From Candidatus Peregrinibacteria bacterium (lineage in GTDB: Bacteria; Patescibacteriota; Gracilibacteria; UBA1369; LOWO2-01-FULL-3): a DNA stretch of 24,015 nt. The position numbers were made by a program, and so were the translations under genes. Location of the stretch: NCBI GenBank assembly GCA_018664365.1, contig JABJOK010000126.1, positions 1-24,015 of the forward strand, given 5' to 3'. This document shows positions 8,159 through 15,897 of this stretch, in pieces; the stretch's first letter is position 1; each line of letters opens with the position of its first letter. The notes under the pieces are model-generated. The model did no database searches. It was not told where the DNA came from and saw only the letters and a program-made list of their open reading frames with translations.

Positions 8159-10297
8159 ATGCCGCGTCAATTAAACGACATCAAGAAAGATCCTGATAAT
8201 GCGAAAATAGATCTGAAAGGAGATTCTTCGCCAAAAAAGACTCCAATTAAAAAAAAGAAGAACAGTATTTACAAAAATGAAAGTCCAATAAGGGAGGTTA
8301 AAGATCTTTCCGGTACAGAAAAAGCACATTTTTCATACATTAAAGGAGAAAAATTCACTCCCCCTAAATATCTAGGGAATCTTTTGAAAATTGGTGGAAT
8401 TGGATTTTTAATAATACTTTTTATAAATGCAATGAACGTGTATGTGATTGGAAAATCAATTGAGAGAGACATTTCAAGTAAGGCTGAAGAGGGATACAAT
8501 TTTCTGATTGATGCAGGGAAGAGTGCTACCAAGATCGAGTTCGATCGAGCACTGGATTCATTTAATAATGCGTTGGAGAATTTTGAAGAGGCAGAGGATA
8601 GTTTATGGTTTGTTAACACAGATCAGACTTTTTACGCAAAGGATGGAAATGTTGGGCAAGCGGTAAATGCACTACTCGAGAGTGGTAAGCACTTCGCAAC
8701 TGCAGGAAAATATTTCCTTGAAGCTGTTGAGGAATTTAATAATATTCCGGTTTATTTTGTCTCAAAGAACAATGAAGATAATTCAAATGGGAAGAATCCT
8801 TCCATTACAGATTCTCTTAGTATCGGACTGGAGAAAACGGATCTTGCTATCGCGGAAATCACTGAGGCAGCTGAGATAATAGGTGAAGTTAATGCAGAAA
8901 ATCTGCCACCAGAAGTTCGCGCACGCGTAACTTTCGCTCAGAATAAGATCACAGAAGTTGCCCTAACACTGCAGACGACATCGGAACATTTTCCCGCAAT
9001 TTTAAAGCTTCTTGGAGACAGATATCCTCACAGATATCTTGTGCTTTTTCAGAACAACAATGAAATTCGTCCCACAGGTGGATTTATTGGAAGTTACGCA
9101 ATTGTAGATATCAACGATGGGTACATTGAGAAATTAGAGACTCATGATGTGTATGATTTAGATGGTTCATATCATGGTGTGATTGAACCACCAGAAGAAT
9201 TTTTAAAATTTACTGGCAACTGGAGATTTAGAGATAGTAATTATTCTCCGGATTTTCCTACATCAGCCAAGAAAGCTAGATGGTTTTTAGAGAAAGAAGG
9301 AGGGCCTACAGCAGATACTGTGATTGCCATAAACCAAGGACTCCTTGCAGATATGCTTGAGATAACAGGACCTGTACAGGTGGGGCAATTCGGGAAGCTA
9401 GATTCAAAAAATTACAACCTACTGCTTAGTTATATTATTGAAGGCAAAGTGTGGGGAGCTGAGGACCCAAAGCACATTTTGAAAGTTTTTGTGCCAGCAT
9501 TTAAGGAAGCAATTATGAAGGAAGAGCATATCAGTTCTGCTACAAGCAAGCTTTACAAGGCAATGCAGCAGAAACACATTTTGGCCTATTCTGCCGATGA
9601 AGATATCCAAAACCTATTTGTCTCAATGGGAATTAGCGGAGAAGCATATAGTCCTGAAGAAGACGAGGATTATTTGAGCGTCATAAATATTGCTACAGGA
9701 GGAACTAAATCAGAACAGTTTATGGAGGAACAGATTTATCACGACACTCACATTAGTGACACAGGAAAGATTACCGACAAAATCACAATTCAAAGAACAC
9801 ATCAGTGGAGTGACAACATCTATTTGGAATGGAAAAAAACGCTAGAGAAATATGGATTCACGCACATGCCAGACAGCATTATAGACATCCTTGGACGTGG
9901 AGAAAATAAAGTCTCAACTCGAATATACGTGCCAGCTGGAAGTAAACTAATTGATACAAATGGTACTGATGTAGCTACAAAATATGATAACGATCTAAAG
10001 AAGACTTATTTCTTCACAGAAATGAATACTAAGGCTGACGACACATCATTAATCTGGATCGAATATGAGTTACCATTCAATTTAGACTTAGACCCTGCCT
10101 CAACATACAAAATGATTACAGAAAAACAGCCAGGAAGTCGTGGCAGCATTTTTACAAAGACTTTGACCACAGATGATGAAGTTTATTCATTAGCAACATA
10201 TCCTGAAGAAGTGAGAATAAATGCAGATGAAACTATTTCCTACGCTACAAACTTGGTGTACGATAAATACTTCTCAGTTGTACTTGGGCAAGAATGA
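8159..10297 (+). CDS. DUF4012 membrane protein
   Basis: This 712-aa protein has a Lys-rich cytoplasmic tail (1-70), a membrane helix (about 77-97, with GGIGFLIILFINAMNVYVIG), a helical region (about 105-285) and the DUF4012 core, recognised from YLVLFQNNNEIRPTGGFIGS (293-312). Downstream hallmarks include the YSPDFPTSAKKARWFLEKEG and ITGPVQVGQFG segments. DUF4012 is an uncharacterised outer-envelope domain of Actinobacteria and CPR bacteria. The topology mirrors the upstream DUF3352 protein (basic tail, one helix, large outer domain), so the two may form a complex, which is inference. Its TGA overlaps the ATG of the next gene (ATGA, 10294-10297), indicating translational coupling to a cysteine-rich protein. 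Confidence 0.85.
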   Translation: MPRQLNDIKKDPDNAKIDLKGDSSPKKTPIKKKKNSIYKNESPIREVKDLSGTEKAHFSYIKGEKFTPPKYLGNLLKIGGIGFLIILFINAMNVYVIGKSIERDISSKAEEGYNFLIDAGKSATKIEFDRALDSFNNALENFEEAEDSLWFVNTDQTFYAKDGNVGQAVNALLESGKHFATAGKYFLEAVEEFNNIPVYFVSKNNEDNSNGKNPSITDSLSIGLEKTDLAIAEITEAAEIIGEVNAENLPPEVRARVTFAQNKITEVALTLQTTSEHFPAILKLLGDRYPHRYLVLFQNNNEIRPTGGFIGSYAIVDINDGYIEKLETHDVYDLDGSYHGVIEPPEEFLKFTGNWRFRDSNYSPDFPTSAKKARWFLEKEGGPTADTVIAINQGLLADMLEITGPVQVGQFGKLDSKNYNLLLSYIIEGKVWGAEDPKHILKVFVPAFKEAIMKEEHISSATSKLYKAMQQKHILAYSADEDIQNLFVSMGISGEAYSPEEDEDYLSVINIATGGTKSEQFMEEQIYHDTHISDTGKITDKITIQRTHQWSDNIYLEWKKTLEKYGFTHMPDSIIDILGRGENKVSTRIYVPAGSKLIDTNGTDVATKYDNDLKKTYFFTEMNTKADDTSLIWIEYELPFNLDLDPASTYKMITEKQPGSRGSIFTKTLTTDDEVYSLATYPEEVRINADETISYATNLVYDKYFSVVLGQE

Positions 10298-11901
10298 AAA
10301 TAATAAAGGAACAAAATTGCGCTTCCTGTAACAAAAATTTTCCGATCTATAAGGACGATGTTCTTTTCTATGAAAGGATGAAAGTTCCCGAACCAAAAAG
10401 CTGTCCAGACTGTAGATCACAAAGGAGATGGGGATTTAGAAATCAAGACACTCTCTACAAGCGAAAGTGTGATTTTAGCGGAGATACAATGATTTCTCTT
10501 TATTCACAGGACAAACCATACAAAGTATATAAAGAGGAGATATGGTGGAGTGATAAATGGGATCCAATGGATTATGGAAGAGATTATGATTTTAATAGAC
10601 CGTTCTTTGAGCAATTTAATGAGCTTTTATTAGATGTTCCTCGAAGGGGAATGCATCAGGATGGAACGAATGAGAATTGTGAGTATATAACTTTTGGTGT
10701 GGGCAATAAGAACTGTTATATGATGTTTGCCAGCTTCTACTGTGAAGACATTCTCTATGGGACCTGGTGTGGAATGTCGAAGGATTGCGTGGATTGCCGT
10801 TCATGTATGAATTGTGAAATTATGTATGAATCTTATAGTTGCACAAAATGTTACAACTGCATTCATTGTTATACATGCGAAAATTGTCAGGATTGTTTAT
10901 TTATGGATGACTGTCGCAACTGCAAAAAATGCATAGGCTGCAAGGGCTTACGGAACAAAGAACTTTATATTTATAATAAAAAGGCCACCAAAGAAGAGTA
11001 TGAAGAACTGAAGTCTCAGTTATTGAAAAGAGATTTAGCAGAGGAAGAAAAAAAGTTTAATAAGTGGAAACTGCAATTCCCCAACGTTCATCTCGAAATG
11101 CAGAACTGTGAAGACTGTACAGGAGAATATATTAATAACGCTAAGAATTGTCATTTTTGTTACAACATGGTTTTAGGAGCTGAGGACTGTAAATATTGTC
11201 AGATTGCTGGATGGCAGGGGAAGGATATGTGGGATTGCACAACCACAGGAAAGGAGTGCGAACTAATGTATGAAATGCATGCGACTTTGACCTCTCAAAA
11301 TTGTGCATTTTGTAGTTTCTGCCGTTTCTGTTCAGACACCTACTACTGTGATTGCATAAGTAACTTAAAAAACTGTTTTGGATGTTCAGGGATTAGTCAC
11401 AAGCAATATTGTATTTTAAATAAACAGTACACAAAGGAGGAGTACGAAGAGCTTTTACCAAGGATCATTGCACACATGACGGAGACAGGGGAGTACGGAG
11501 AATTTTTTCCCCTATCAATATCGCCATTTGCCTATAACGAAACGCAGGCCCAATACTATTTCAAATTAAATAAAGAAGAAGCTTTAGAAAAAGGATTCAA
11601 GTGGATCGATGAGCATCAAGTACAGAAAGGCTTTACTGGTGATTCTTGTAGTTGCATCGATTGCAATAAAGCATTTCGCATTACCTCTCAAGAAAAAAGA
11701 TTCCATGAGAAGATAGGTGTTAAGCCACCAACACAGTGTATTGATTGTCGCAGAAAAAGAAGAGCCAAGTTAGTAAAATTGCAAACTATATACGATCGCA
11801 CATGTGATAAATGTAATAAAGAGATTAAAACAAGCTTCGCCCCAGATCGTCCGGAAATTGTATATTGCAAACCCTGCTACCAAGAGTCACTAATCAACTA
11901 A
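10294..11901 (+). CDS. Cysteine-rich double zinc-ribbon protein, paralog 1
   Basis: This 535-aa protein has 50 cysteines and no signal peptide or membrane helix, so it is probably cytoplasmic. An N-terminal ribbon module (9-79: CASC, CPDC, CDFSG) is followed by a conserved block with WWSDKWD and DYGRDYDF (84-100) and FFEQFNELLLDVPR (104-117). Cysteine arm 1 is 141-216, where all 18 cysteines lie on multiples of three from C141. A GLRNKELYIYNKKATKEEYE hinge (218-237), a helical linker and cysteine arm 2 (271-373) follow, then a second hinge (HKQYCILNKQYTKEEYEEL). The ISPFAYNET block (409-417) leads to a complete C-terminal ribbon (454-528: CIDC, CIDC, CDKC, CKPC). The end modules are homologous to each other with identical spacing. 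It is coupled to the DUF4012 gene by a 4-base overlap. Similar CPR proteins carry inconsistent names. Zinc binding is inferred from the motifs and the function is unknown. Confidence 0.9.
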   Translation: MKIIKEQNCASCNKNFPIYKDDVLFYERMKVPEPKSCPDCRSQRRWGFRNQDTLYKRKCDFSGDTMISLYSQDKPYKVYKEEIWWSDKWDPMDYGRDYDFNRPFFEQFNELLLDVPRRGMHQDGTNENCEYITFGVGNKNCYMMFASFYCEDILYGTWCGMSKDCVDCRSCMNCEIMYESYSCTKCYNCIHCYTCENCQDCLFMDDCRNCKKCIGCKGLRNKELYIYNKKATKEEYEELKSQLLKRDLAEEEKKFNKWKLQFPNVHLEMQNCEDCTGEYINNAKNCHFCYNMVLGAEDCKYCQIAGWQGKDMWDCTTTGKECELMYEMHATLTSQNCAFCSFCRFCSDTYYCDCISNLKNCFGCSGISHKQYCILNKQYTKEEYEELLPRIIAHMTETGEYGEFFPLSISPFAYNETQAQYYFKLNKEEALEKGFKWIDEHQVQKGFTGDSCSCIDCNKAFRITSQEKRFHEKIGVKPPTQCIDCRRKRRAKLVKLQTIYDRTCDKCNKEIKTSFAPDRPEIVYCKPCYQESLIN

Positions 11902-11902
11902 T

Positions 11903-13576
11903 ATGAGCTATCAGATTAAGGAGAGAAGGACATGCAAGGTTTCAGGTAAAGAATTTCCTATCATAGAAAATGAACTGAATTTTTATAAAAAAATGGATCT
12001 TCCAATTCCAGATATTTGTCCAGATGAAAGGCAAAGGAGGCGTCTTGCTATGCGTAATGAATTTAATCTATACAAAAGAAAATCAGATCTAACAGGCGAT
12101 GAGATTCTTTCAGTCCATTCACCAGACAAGAAATATCCTGTTTATCACAGTTCGGAATGGTTCAGCGACAAGTGGGATGCAATGGACTACGGACGCAATT
12201 TTGATTTTGATAGACCGTTTTTTGATCAGTTTAAAGAGCTGTGGGATGAAGTACCAAAGCTAGGGTTGTTAGTTCTAGGAGATAACGAAAATAGTGATTA
12301 TTCCCATGACGCCTATCGTTTAAAAAACTGCTACCTGACGTTTGATGGAGAACAGGGGTATGACTGTATGTATGGAGAAACATTTGTCCTAGTTAAGAAC
12401 TGTGTAGACTTCTTTCAATTGATAAATTCTGAAAATTGTTATGAATGCTTACGCTCTGAGGAGTGCTACAACCTATATTTTTCTGCATTTTGTAATAATT
12501 GTTCAGATTCCTATTTTTTGAGAGATTGCCATGGGTGTAGAGATTGTTTTGGATGCTGCAATTTAAGGCAAAAGCAATATTATATTTTGAATGAGCCGTA
12601 TTCAAAGGAAGAGTACTTTGAAAAACTAAAATCATTTCAACTCAACAGTCATACAGCATTAGAGAAACTTAAGGAAAGTGCTGAACAGTTTTTCATCAAG
12701 TATCCAAGAAAATATATGCATGGGCTCATGAACGATAATGTAATTGGAGATTTTCTGTATAACTGCAAAGATTGCTATGAATGCTATGACTGTGCACAGC
12801 TAAGAGACTGTGGATATTGCACAAATTGCGTGCTTACAGGTAATGACTCTTACGATATAGATATTTGGGGAGATAGAATGAGCTTTTGTTATAACTCCGC
12901 TGGTTGTGGTGCAGGTGCCGAGAACATTATAGGAAGCTTATATTGCGGTTTTGACAGCCACGACATCTATCACTCCGCCTTTTGCTGGAAAGGCTGCCAA
13001 AGCCTATTAGGATGCTCAGCATTGATGCATAAAAAGTACTGCATACTAAACAAACAGTACTCAAAGGAAGAGTATGAAAAATTATTTGCGAAGATAAAGG
13101 AACACATGAAGCATACAGGGGAGTGGGGACAGTTCTTTCCTCCCGAACTATCAAATTTTGCCTATAATGAAACGGTTGCAAATGATTTCATGCCACTTAA
13201 GAAAGAAGAGGCTATTCAGTTAGGATACACATGGAAGGAAAAAGATCCTCATGACTACAAGAAGCAGTCATACAGCATTCCAGACAGGATAGAGGACGTA
13301 AAAGACGATATATCGGATGCTATTTTGGTATGTGACAAATGCGAAAAAAACTATCGTATTGAGCCATCTGAATTAAAGTTTTACCGCAAACACAAATTTC
13401 CAATACCACGTCTTTGTTTTCATTGTCGTCATCAAGAGCGAAAAAAGCTAAAAAATAATCGTAAGCTTTCATCACGAGAATGCATGAAGTGCAGTACAGA
13501 AGTTTTAACAACCTACAAGAAGTCTCAGCCAGAACTAGTTTACTGCGAAAGCTGTTATCTTAAAGAAGTGCGGTGA
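11903..13576 (+). CDS. Cysteine-rich double zinc-ribbon protein, paralog 2 (N-ribbon degenerate)
   Basis: This 557-aa paralog of the gene upstream is separated from it by a single base (TAATATG). The same blocks occur in the same order. The N-module (11-81) has its CxxC knuckles reduced to CKVSG, CPDE and SDLTG. WFSDKWD and DYGRNFDFDRPFF follow. Arm 1 runs from C143 to C218, with cysteines at offsets 0, 12, 24, 36, 39, 45, 54, 57, 66, 69, 72 and 75 plus one adjacent C219. Next come the QYYILNEPYSKEEY hinge, a helical linker, arm 2, a second hinge (KKYCILNKQYSKEEY) and NFAYNETVA. The C-terminal ribbon is intact (CDKC, CFHC, CMKC, CESC). It has 37 cysteines in all and no signal peptide. The retained spacing despite lost ligands suggests the N-module is kept for its fold or partner binding rather than for metal. 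The function is unknown. Confidence 0.9.
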   Translation: MSYQIKERRTCKVSGKEFPIIENELNFYKKMDLPIPDICPDERQRRRLAMRNEFNLYKRKSDLTGDEILSVHSPDKKYPVYHSSEWFSDKWDAMDYGRNFDFDRPFFDQFKELWDEVPKLGLLVLGDNENSDYSHDAYRLKNCYLTFDGEQGYDCMYGETFVLVKNCVDFFQLINSENCYECLRSEECYNLYFSAFCNNCSDSYFLRDCHGCRDCFGCCNLRQKQYYILNEPYSKEEYFEKLKSFQLNSHTALEKLKESAEQFFIKYPRKYMHGLMNDNVIGDFLYNCKDCYECYDCAQLRDCGYCTNCVLTGNDSYDIDIWGDRMSFCYNSAGCGAGAENIIGSLYCGFDSHDIYHSAFCWKGCQSLLGCSALMHKKYCILNKQYSKEEYEKLFAKIKEHMKHTGEWGQFFPPELSNFAYNETVANDFMPLKKEEAIQLGYTWKEKDPHDYKKQSYSIPDRIEDVKDDISDAILVCDKCEKNYRIEPSELKFYRKHKFPIPRLCFHCRHQERKKLKNNRKLSSRECMKCSTEVLTTYKKSQPELVYCESCYLKEVR

Positions 13577-13593
13577 CATACATTCAGTCATAG

Positions 13594-13626
13594 AAAAAGC
13601 GGCGCCGAGGGGTCCCGGCGCCGCTT
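13594..13626 (-). terminator. Strong intrinsic terminator of the GC-rich gene
   Basis: An 11-bp perfect stem (13597-13607 with 13616-13626, containing GCGGCGCCG/CGGCGCCGC) closes an 8-base loop. Read on the - strand it is followed by TTTTTC, the classic Rho-independent layout, 34 bases after the stop of the small GC-rich gene. On the + strand the tail is TTCCTTG, which is weaker, but the hairpin may also help to end the 6304-13576 operon. Confidence 0.9.
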
Positions 13627-13659
13627 CCTTGTCGCAACGCGACGCGACGGAACCGGGTT

Positions 13660-13896
13660 TCAAGCCGGCTCGTCCTTGTGGGGTTGCTTCTTCCCGCGCC
13701 TGGCGCGTTCGATGAGGCCGCCGATGACGACCCAGAAGACCGGCTGAGCGATGGAGAGCATGAGCTTCACGTCCTCCATGTCGATCAGGTTCCAGCCCAG
13801 GGCCTGGTCAGCCCCGAAGAGTGCCAGATACACGAGTCCCAGAAGGAGAGCAATTCCTAGCACGTCCAGGAAGATTCCGAGGGGGTCTTTTCGCAT
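13660..13896 (-). CDS. Small two-helix membrane protein in a GC-rich cassette
   Basis: This 78-residue protein has two hydrophobic stretches, about 7-27 (with LDVLGIALLLGLVYLALF) and about 46-62 (MLSIAQPVFWVVIGGLI), then a basic tail RARRGKKQPHKDEPA. This fits a small inner-membrane protein with the tail in the cytoplasm. The family is not recognised. Codon use is unlike the neighbours: by hand count about 61 of 77 codons after the start end in G or C, whereas the surrounding genes favour A/T endings. It has a Shine-Dalgarno, a promoter and a terminator of its own. Overlapping + strand frames give arginine/serine-rich peptides without such organisation, so the - strand frame is preferred. Horizontal acquisition from a GC-rich source is inferred. 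Confidence 0.75.
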   Translation of the reverse strand: MRKDPLGIFLDVLGIALLLGLVYLALFGADQALGWNLIDMEDVKLMLSIAQPVFWVVIGGLIERARRGKKQPHKDEPA

Positions 13897-13904
13897 GGTT
13901 CATT

Positions 13905-13909
13905 ACCTC
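13905..13909 (-). promoter_or_regulatory. Shine-Dalgarno GAGGT of the GC-rich gene
   Basis: GAGGT on the - strand lies 8 bases before the ATG at 13896. It supports this start. It is the only clear Shine-Dalgarno found before any gene in the window. Confidence 0.75.
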
Positions 13910-14016
13910 ACGGTTGCGCACTGTGTGTTGACAAGGATCTGTTTCTAGTTCGCCTAGGTTTTCGGTGTAGCAGGAGGCTCACCAAGAACAATTCGGACAA
14001 GTAAAAACAGAGAAGT

Positions 14017-14045
14017 ATTTTAAGACAAAACGTTAAAAAAGTCAA
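14017..14045 (-). promoter_or_regulatory. Sigma-70-type promoter of the GC-rich gene
   Basis: On the - strand, TTGACT (14040-14045) is followed after exactly 17 bases by TAAAAT (14017-14022), a near-consensus housekeeping promoter. It lies downstream of the mutL stop and points at the small gene. The predicted start near 14010 gives a leader of about 110 bases. The promoter is AT-rich, whereas the leader becomes GC-rich towards the gene. Confidence 0.7.
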
Positions 14046-14069
14046 TGCCACCTTAGGATATACTCTTGG

Positions 14070-15860
14070 TCACTTCCTCCCAAACATTTTCTCTAGCTCA
14101 CTCAAACTCAAAGAAACCATCGTTGGTCTTCCGTGTGGGCAGGTATACGGCCTTTTCAAATGCGTCATCTGGTCTATTAATATCTGCATTTCAGATAGTT
14201 CTAGACTTTGTCCAAACTTAATCGTGCTCCTACATGACATATAAGTAAGGATCTCCTCAGTTTTTCCTTGGAATCTTGAAGGATTTTTCTCATTGATAAT
14301 GTCATCTAGGACACCTCTTACTACATCATCAATATCTTCCTTAGAAAAGAACGACGGTACGGCATGAACCACAAAAGTTTTTCCACCAAATGGTTCGATT
14401 TCAAATCCCAAATCTTCAAAGATCTTTTTATTTTCCTCAACCAGCATGACCTCATCCGCAGAAAGCTCAAGCTGAATCGGCATCAACAACGGCTGAATTG
14501 ATTTTTCCTGAGTTTCAAACTGATTCATCAATTCTTCATATCGCACTCTCTCATGCGCAGCATGTTGATCGATTAAAACCAATCCACTCTCATCTTGCGC
14601 AACAATATATGAATTAGATACCTGTGTTATTGCCTTCATCCCATCGTTTTTCTCCTCAACTCCACCAAACTCTCTCTCATTCATAACGCTTTTTGCAAAA
14701 TCAACCGGCTCTCTAGCTCCGCCATTATCAAATCCTCCACCAAAGCTCTGACCTCCAATACTTCCAGCAGCCATACGATCATTTCCCTCAAACAAACCAG
14801 CATTTTCTACCTTTTTTGGAAATGAATCTGACATATATCTTCTAGATTCACTAAATCCCTTTGGAATCAAATTAACCTTTTCCAGCGCACTCTTAACTGA
14901 AGAGTACATAGTCCTAATAACACTTTGCTGATCCTCAAAACGAATCTCAACCTTACGAGGATGTACATTCACATCAATCAAGGCAGGATCAATTTTTATA
15001 TTGATAATAAAAACAGGCTTTTTGTTTTCCATCAGCATAGAGTGATAAGCCTGACGAATTGTATTAGCTAAAACATGATGTTGAATAGGTCGGCCATTCA
15101 CGAAAAAATACTGATGCTTAGAAGAACTACGCGCCAATAAAGGCTTTCCAATAAATCCCTCAATCTGAAAATCACTTCCACCATAGAATATGGGAATCAT
15201 TGCCTCTGCAGTAGCACTTCCAAACACGTCTGAGACGCGTGAAATCAGGTCTGTGACCTTTGGGAGATCCATTACAGTCTTATCATTGTGCACGAGCTTA
15301 AAGGCCACCTCAGGATTAGCGAGCGCCACCGCATTAAGTGCCGCAGTTATATAAGAAAGCTCTGTACTATCTTTCTTTAAATATTTCTGTCGAGCCGGCG
15401 TATTAAAAAACAGATTATGCACTTCAATCCTAGTCCCTCCACTCATTCCAACCTCTCTTATGGCCACTACATCTCCTCCATTTACCTCAATTTCCCAACC
15501 ACTATCACTATCCGCAACTTTACTTTTTACAGCCAATTTAGACACAGAAGCTATACTCGCAAGTGCCTCACCTCTAAAACCCATTGTTCCTATCTTCCAA
15601 AGATCAGATTCCTCTGTGATTTTACTTGTAGCATGCCTTTGAATTGCCATCTCAAGATCATCTTTCGCAATTCCACATCCATTATCAGTAATTTTAATAA
15701 ACGTTTTTCCTCCATCCTTCACCTCAACAACTATCTTATCCGCCCCAGCATCCAAACAGTTATCAAGAAGCTCCTTAATAACACTGGCAGGTCTTTCAAT
15801 AACCTCTCCAGCCGCGATCTGGTTAACCAATGTTTCCGGAAGAATTTTAATAAGTGACAT
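14070..15860 (-). CDS. mutL: DNA mismatch repair protein MutL (endonuclease type)
   Basis: MutL couples mismatch recognition by MutS to strand removal. The N-terminal GHKL ATPase is complete: VIKELLDNCLDAGA (27-40), DNGCGI (59-64), GFRGEAL (94-100) and FFNTPARQKYL (151-161). DVNVHPRK (296-303) is the conserved lysine motif. A Gly-rich linker (about 364-382) leads to the dimerisation domain. There DQHAAHERVRYE (431-442) matches the DQHA(x)2E(x)4E metal-binding motif of nicking MutL proteins, supported by SCR (542-544) and CPHGRP (574-579). This MutL is therefore predicted to nick DNA itself, as in bacteria without MutH. Its 596 residues are a normal length. It is the last of four co-directional genes beginning with mutS. 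The ATG is preceded by AAGAG at most, with no good Shine-Dalgarno. Confidence 0.96.
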   Translation of the reverse strand: MSLIKILPETLVNQIAAGEVIERPASVIKELLDNCLDAGADKIVVEVKDGGKTFIKITDNGCGIAKDDLEMAIQRHATSKITEESDLWKIGTMGFRGEALASIASVSKLAVKSKVADSDSGWEIEVNGGDVVAIREVGMSGGTRIEVHNLFFNTPARQKYLKKDSTELSYITAALNAVALANPEVAFKLVHNDKTVMDLPKVTDLISRVSDVFGSATAEAMIPIFYGGSDFQIEGFIGKPLLARSSSKHQYFFVNGRPIQHHVLANTIRQAYHSMLMENKKPVFIINIKIDPALIDVNVHPRKVEIRFEDQQSVIRTMYSSVKSALEKVNLIPKGFSESRRYMSDSFPKKVENAGLFEGNDRMAAGSIGGQSFGGGFDNGGAREPVDFAKSVMNEREFGGVEEKNDGMKAITQVSNSYIVAQDESGLVLIDQHAAHERVRYEELMNQFETQEKSIQPLLMPIQLELSADEVMLVEENKKIFEDLGFEIEPFGGKTFVVHAVPSFFSKEDIDDVVRGVLDDIINEKNPSRFQGKTEEILTYMSCRSTIKFGQSLELSEMQILIDQMTHLKRPYTCPHGRPTMVSLSLSELEKMFGRK

Positions 15861-15897
15861 ATGGATCTCTTAATTGGAACCACATCATACTCAAATG

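Noticed and set aside
10295..10297. UGA read as glycine (Gracilibacteria-type code)
   Set aside because: TGA ends frames at well-placed gene ends: the overlap with the next ATG here, and the natural ends of mutL, paralog 2 and the GC-rich gene.
10800..10960. CRISPR or DNA-level tandem repeat in the Cys-dense region
   Set aside because: The TG(T/C) triplets recur because of cysteine codons. There is no conserved DNA repeat with spacers.
10294..13576. Cysteine-rich proteins as ferredoxins, metallothioneins or CoA transferases
   Set aside because: The Cys spacing lacks CxxCxxCxxxCP ferredoxin motifs, the proteins are far too long for metallothioneins, and no CoA-transferase features are visible despite such labels on similar CPR proteins as I recall them.
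13678..13948. Two + strand open frames across the GC-rich cassette
   Set aside because: They are low-organisation Ser/Arg/Pro-rich or charged peptides. The - strand frame has two membrane helices, a Shine-Dalgarno, a promoter and a terminator. GC-rich DNA readily opens several frames.
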